From contig DAOWGL010000040.1 in the NCBI GenBank assembly GCA_030637455.1, positions 1 through 5,793 on the forward strand: a DNA stretch of 5,793 nt. Reading direction: 5' to 3'. The notes below the pieces were generated by a model. That model did not search any database and was not told the DNA's origin. It saw only the letters and a program-made list of their open reading frames with translations. Position numbers and translations under genes: made by a program. Positions within the stretch are counted from its first letter, which is position 1. Each line of letters starts with the position of its first letter. The DNA comes from Candidatus Nitrosopumilus sp. Its GTDB lineage: Archaea > Thermoproteota > Nitrososphaeria > Nitrososphaerales > Nitrosopumilaceae. Below are positions 4,668-5,793 of the stretch, piece by piece.

Positions 4668-5793
4668 ATGGCAGCTCAAGGTAGAATTGTTTGGGTAAGT
4701 GGCCCAGCTGTAAGAGCAGACGGTATGTCTGATGCAAAAATGTATGAAACTGTAACTGTAGGTAATTCAAAATTAGTAGGCGAAGTTATTCGATTAACCG
4801 GAGATGTCGCATTTATTCAAGTATACGAATCAACAAGTGGTCTTAAACCAGGTGAGCCTGTAGTTGGTACTGGAAACCCACTTAGTGTATTATTAGGTCC
4901 TGGAATTATTGGACAACTTTATGATGGAATTCAAAGACCGCTAAGAGAATTATCTAAAGCATCTGGTTCCTTCATTGGAAGGGGCATCACAACAACTGCA
5001 GTTGACATGACAAAAAAATATCACTTTGTTCCATCTGCAAGTAATGGCGCTGAAGTTGCAGCAGGAGATGTTATCGGAACCGTTAAAGAAACTGATCTTA
5101 TCGATCATCCTATTATGCTTCCACCAGATCATGCAGGTGGAAAACTTTCAAACCTTGTATCTGAAGGAGATTATGATTTAGAAACTGTAATGGCTACTAC
5201 TGAGAAAGATGGACAATCAATTCCTGTTAAAATGTATCACAAATGGCCTGTACGAAAACCACGTCCTTACAATAAAAGACACGATCCAACTGTGCCCCTC
5301 TTAACCGGACAACGTGTCATTGACACATTCTTCCCAATTGCAAAAGGTGGAACTGGTTCAATCCCTGGAGCATTTGGAACAGGAAAGACTGTTACATTAC
5401 ACCAAATTGCAAAATGGGCTGATTCTCAAGTTGTTGTTTACATTGGTTGTGGTGAAAGAGGAAACGAAATGACTGAAGTATTAGTTGAATTCCCACATCT
5501 TAAAGATCCACGTAGTGGAAAACCATTAATGGATAGAACTGTCCTTGTTGCAAATACTAGTAACATGCCAGTAGCAGCAAGAGAAGCAAGTATCTACACT
5601 GGTGTCACAATTGCAGAATATTATAGAGATATGGGTAAAGACGTTGTACTTGTAGCAGATTCTACAAGTAGATGGGCTGAATCACTTAGAGAAATGAGTG
5701 GTAGATTAGAAGAGATGCCTGCAGAAGAAGGTTATCCATCTTATCTTGCATCAAGATTAGCAGAATTTTATGAAAGAGCAGGACGAGTTAGAG
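4668..5793 (+). CDS. atpA: A-type ATP synthase catalytic subunit A (3' truncated by window edge)
   Basis: The first 375 residues of a protein normally about 580-600 long; it runs off the right edge with no internal stop. Subunit A binds and hydrolyses or makes ATP at the A-B interfaces of the A3B3 head. Visible in order: the N-terminal beta-barrel ([11 protein letters not shown], 5-15; [20 protein letters not shown], 53-72); the bulge domain at about 110-185 that separates A subunits from F1-beta; the P-loop GAFGTGKT (234-241, K240, T241); GERGNEMTE (262-270) with the catalytic glutamate E263; the Walker B strand [14 protein letters not shown] (325-338); and [20 protein letters not shown]. 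The P-loop differs from the GPFGSGKT common in archaeal A subunits at positions 235 and 238. No intein interrupts the P-loop. It is second in the atpE operon, after a one-base gap; subunit B probably follows outside the window. Confidence 0.98.
   Translation, partial: MAAQGRIVWVSGPAVRADGMSDAKMYETVTVGNSKLVGEVIRLTGDVAFIQVYESTSGLKPGEPVVGTGNPLSVLLGPGIIGQLYDGIQRPLRELSKASGSFIGRGITTTAVDMTKKYHFVPSASNGAEVAAGDVIGTVKETDLIDHPIMLPPDHAGGKLSNLVSEGDYDLETVMATTEKDGQSIPVKMYHKWPVRKPRPYNKRHDPTVPLLTGQRVIDTFFPIAKGGTGSIPGAFGTGKTVTLHQIAKWADSQVVVYIGCGERGNEMTEVLVEFPHLKDPRSGKPLMDRTVLVANTSNMPVAAREASIYTGVTIAEYYRDMGKDVVLVADSTSRWAESLREMSGRLEEMPAEEGYPSYLASRLAEFYERAGRVR

Noticed and set aside
4950..5132. Minus-strand open frame of 60 residues
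   Set aside because: It lies wholly inside atpA, which is certain from conserved motifs; the Cys-rich translation is an antisense artefact.
5367..5390. Intein in the P-loop of subunit A, as in some archaea
   Set aside because: The P-loop and the following strand read through without interruption; no splicing-domain motifs are present in the visible part.
1..5793. CRISPR arrays, tRNA/rRNA genes, insertion sequences or long repeats
   Set aside because: No regularly spaced repeats, tRNA-like cloverleaf arms, transposase motifs or terminal inverted repeats were seen on either strand by eye.

Overview
The window looks like chromosome of an ammonia-oxidising archaeon of the Nitrososphaerota (Thaumarchaeota), probably Nitrosopumilus-like. 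The reasons are an archaeal A-type ATP synthase locus (I, E and A subunits), strongly AT-rich DNA with A/T-ending codons, GGAGGTG-type Shine-Dalgarno sites only inside gene clusters, and short TATA-like promoter elements. The genus is an inference from protein style and composition, not from a database comparison. No rRNA, tRNA, CRISPR array, insertion sequence or phage gene is visible, and no stretch over 300 bases lacks a gene.

Left part (1-1868, plus strand): a tightly packed cluster of five small genes of unknown function. In order: the 3' end of a small soluble protein (DUF3303-like), a two-helix membrane protein (DUF2798-like), a four-helix membrane protein (DUF6789-like), a 42-residue zinc-ribbon microprotein at 956-1084, and a secreted or membrane-anchored protein with four cysteines. 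Junctions are gaps of 4 and 1 bases, then overlaps of 4 and 8 bases, so the genes are very probably co-transcribed and translationally coupled. The cluster ends in a T-rich tract at 1871-1886.

Right part (1875-5793): the ATP synthase locus. The membrane stator subunit I (atpI) lies on the minus strand, tail to tail with the small-gene cluster (6 bases between stop codons). It is head to head with atpE (peripheral stalk) across a 77-base divergent promoter region. atpE is followed one base later by atpA, the catalytic subunit, which runs off the right edge after 375 residues. The order I(-) | E-A(+) differs from the common euryarchaeal H-I-K-E-C-F-A-B-D operon: no H or K gene lies beside I, and no C or F gene lies between E and A.

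Functionally, AtpI forms the ion half-channels next to the proteolipid ring, AtpE is part of the stalk that stops the catalytic head rotating, and AtpA holds the catalytic nucleotide site. The divergent promoter could co-express stator and head. The left cluster has no evident functional link to the ATP synthase. Points most worth a second look are the five-gene membrane/secreted cassette with its microprotein, the near-palindromic TATA-like element shared by atpI and atpE, and the non-canonical P-loop of AtpA.
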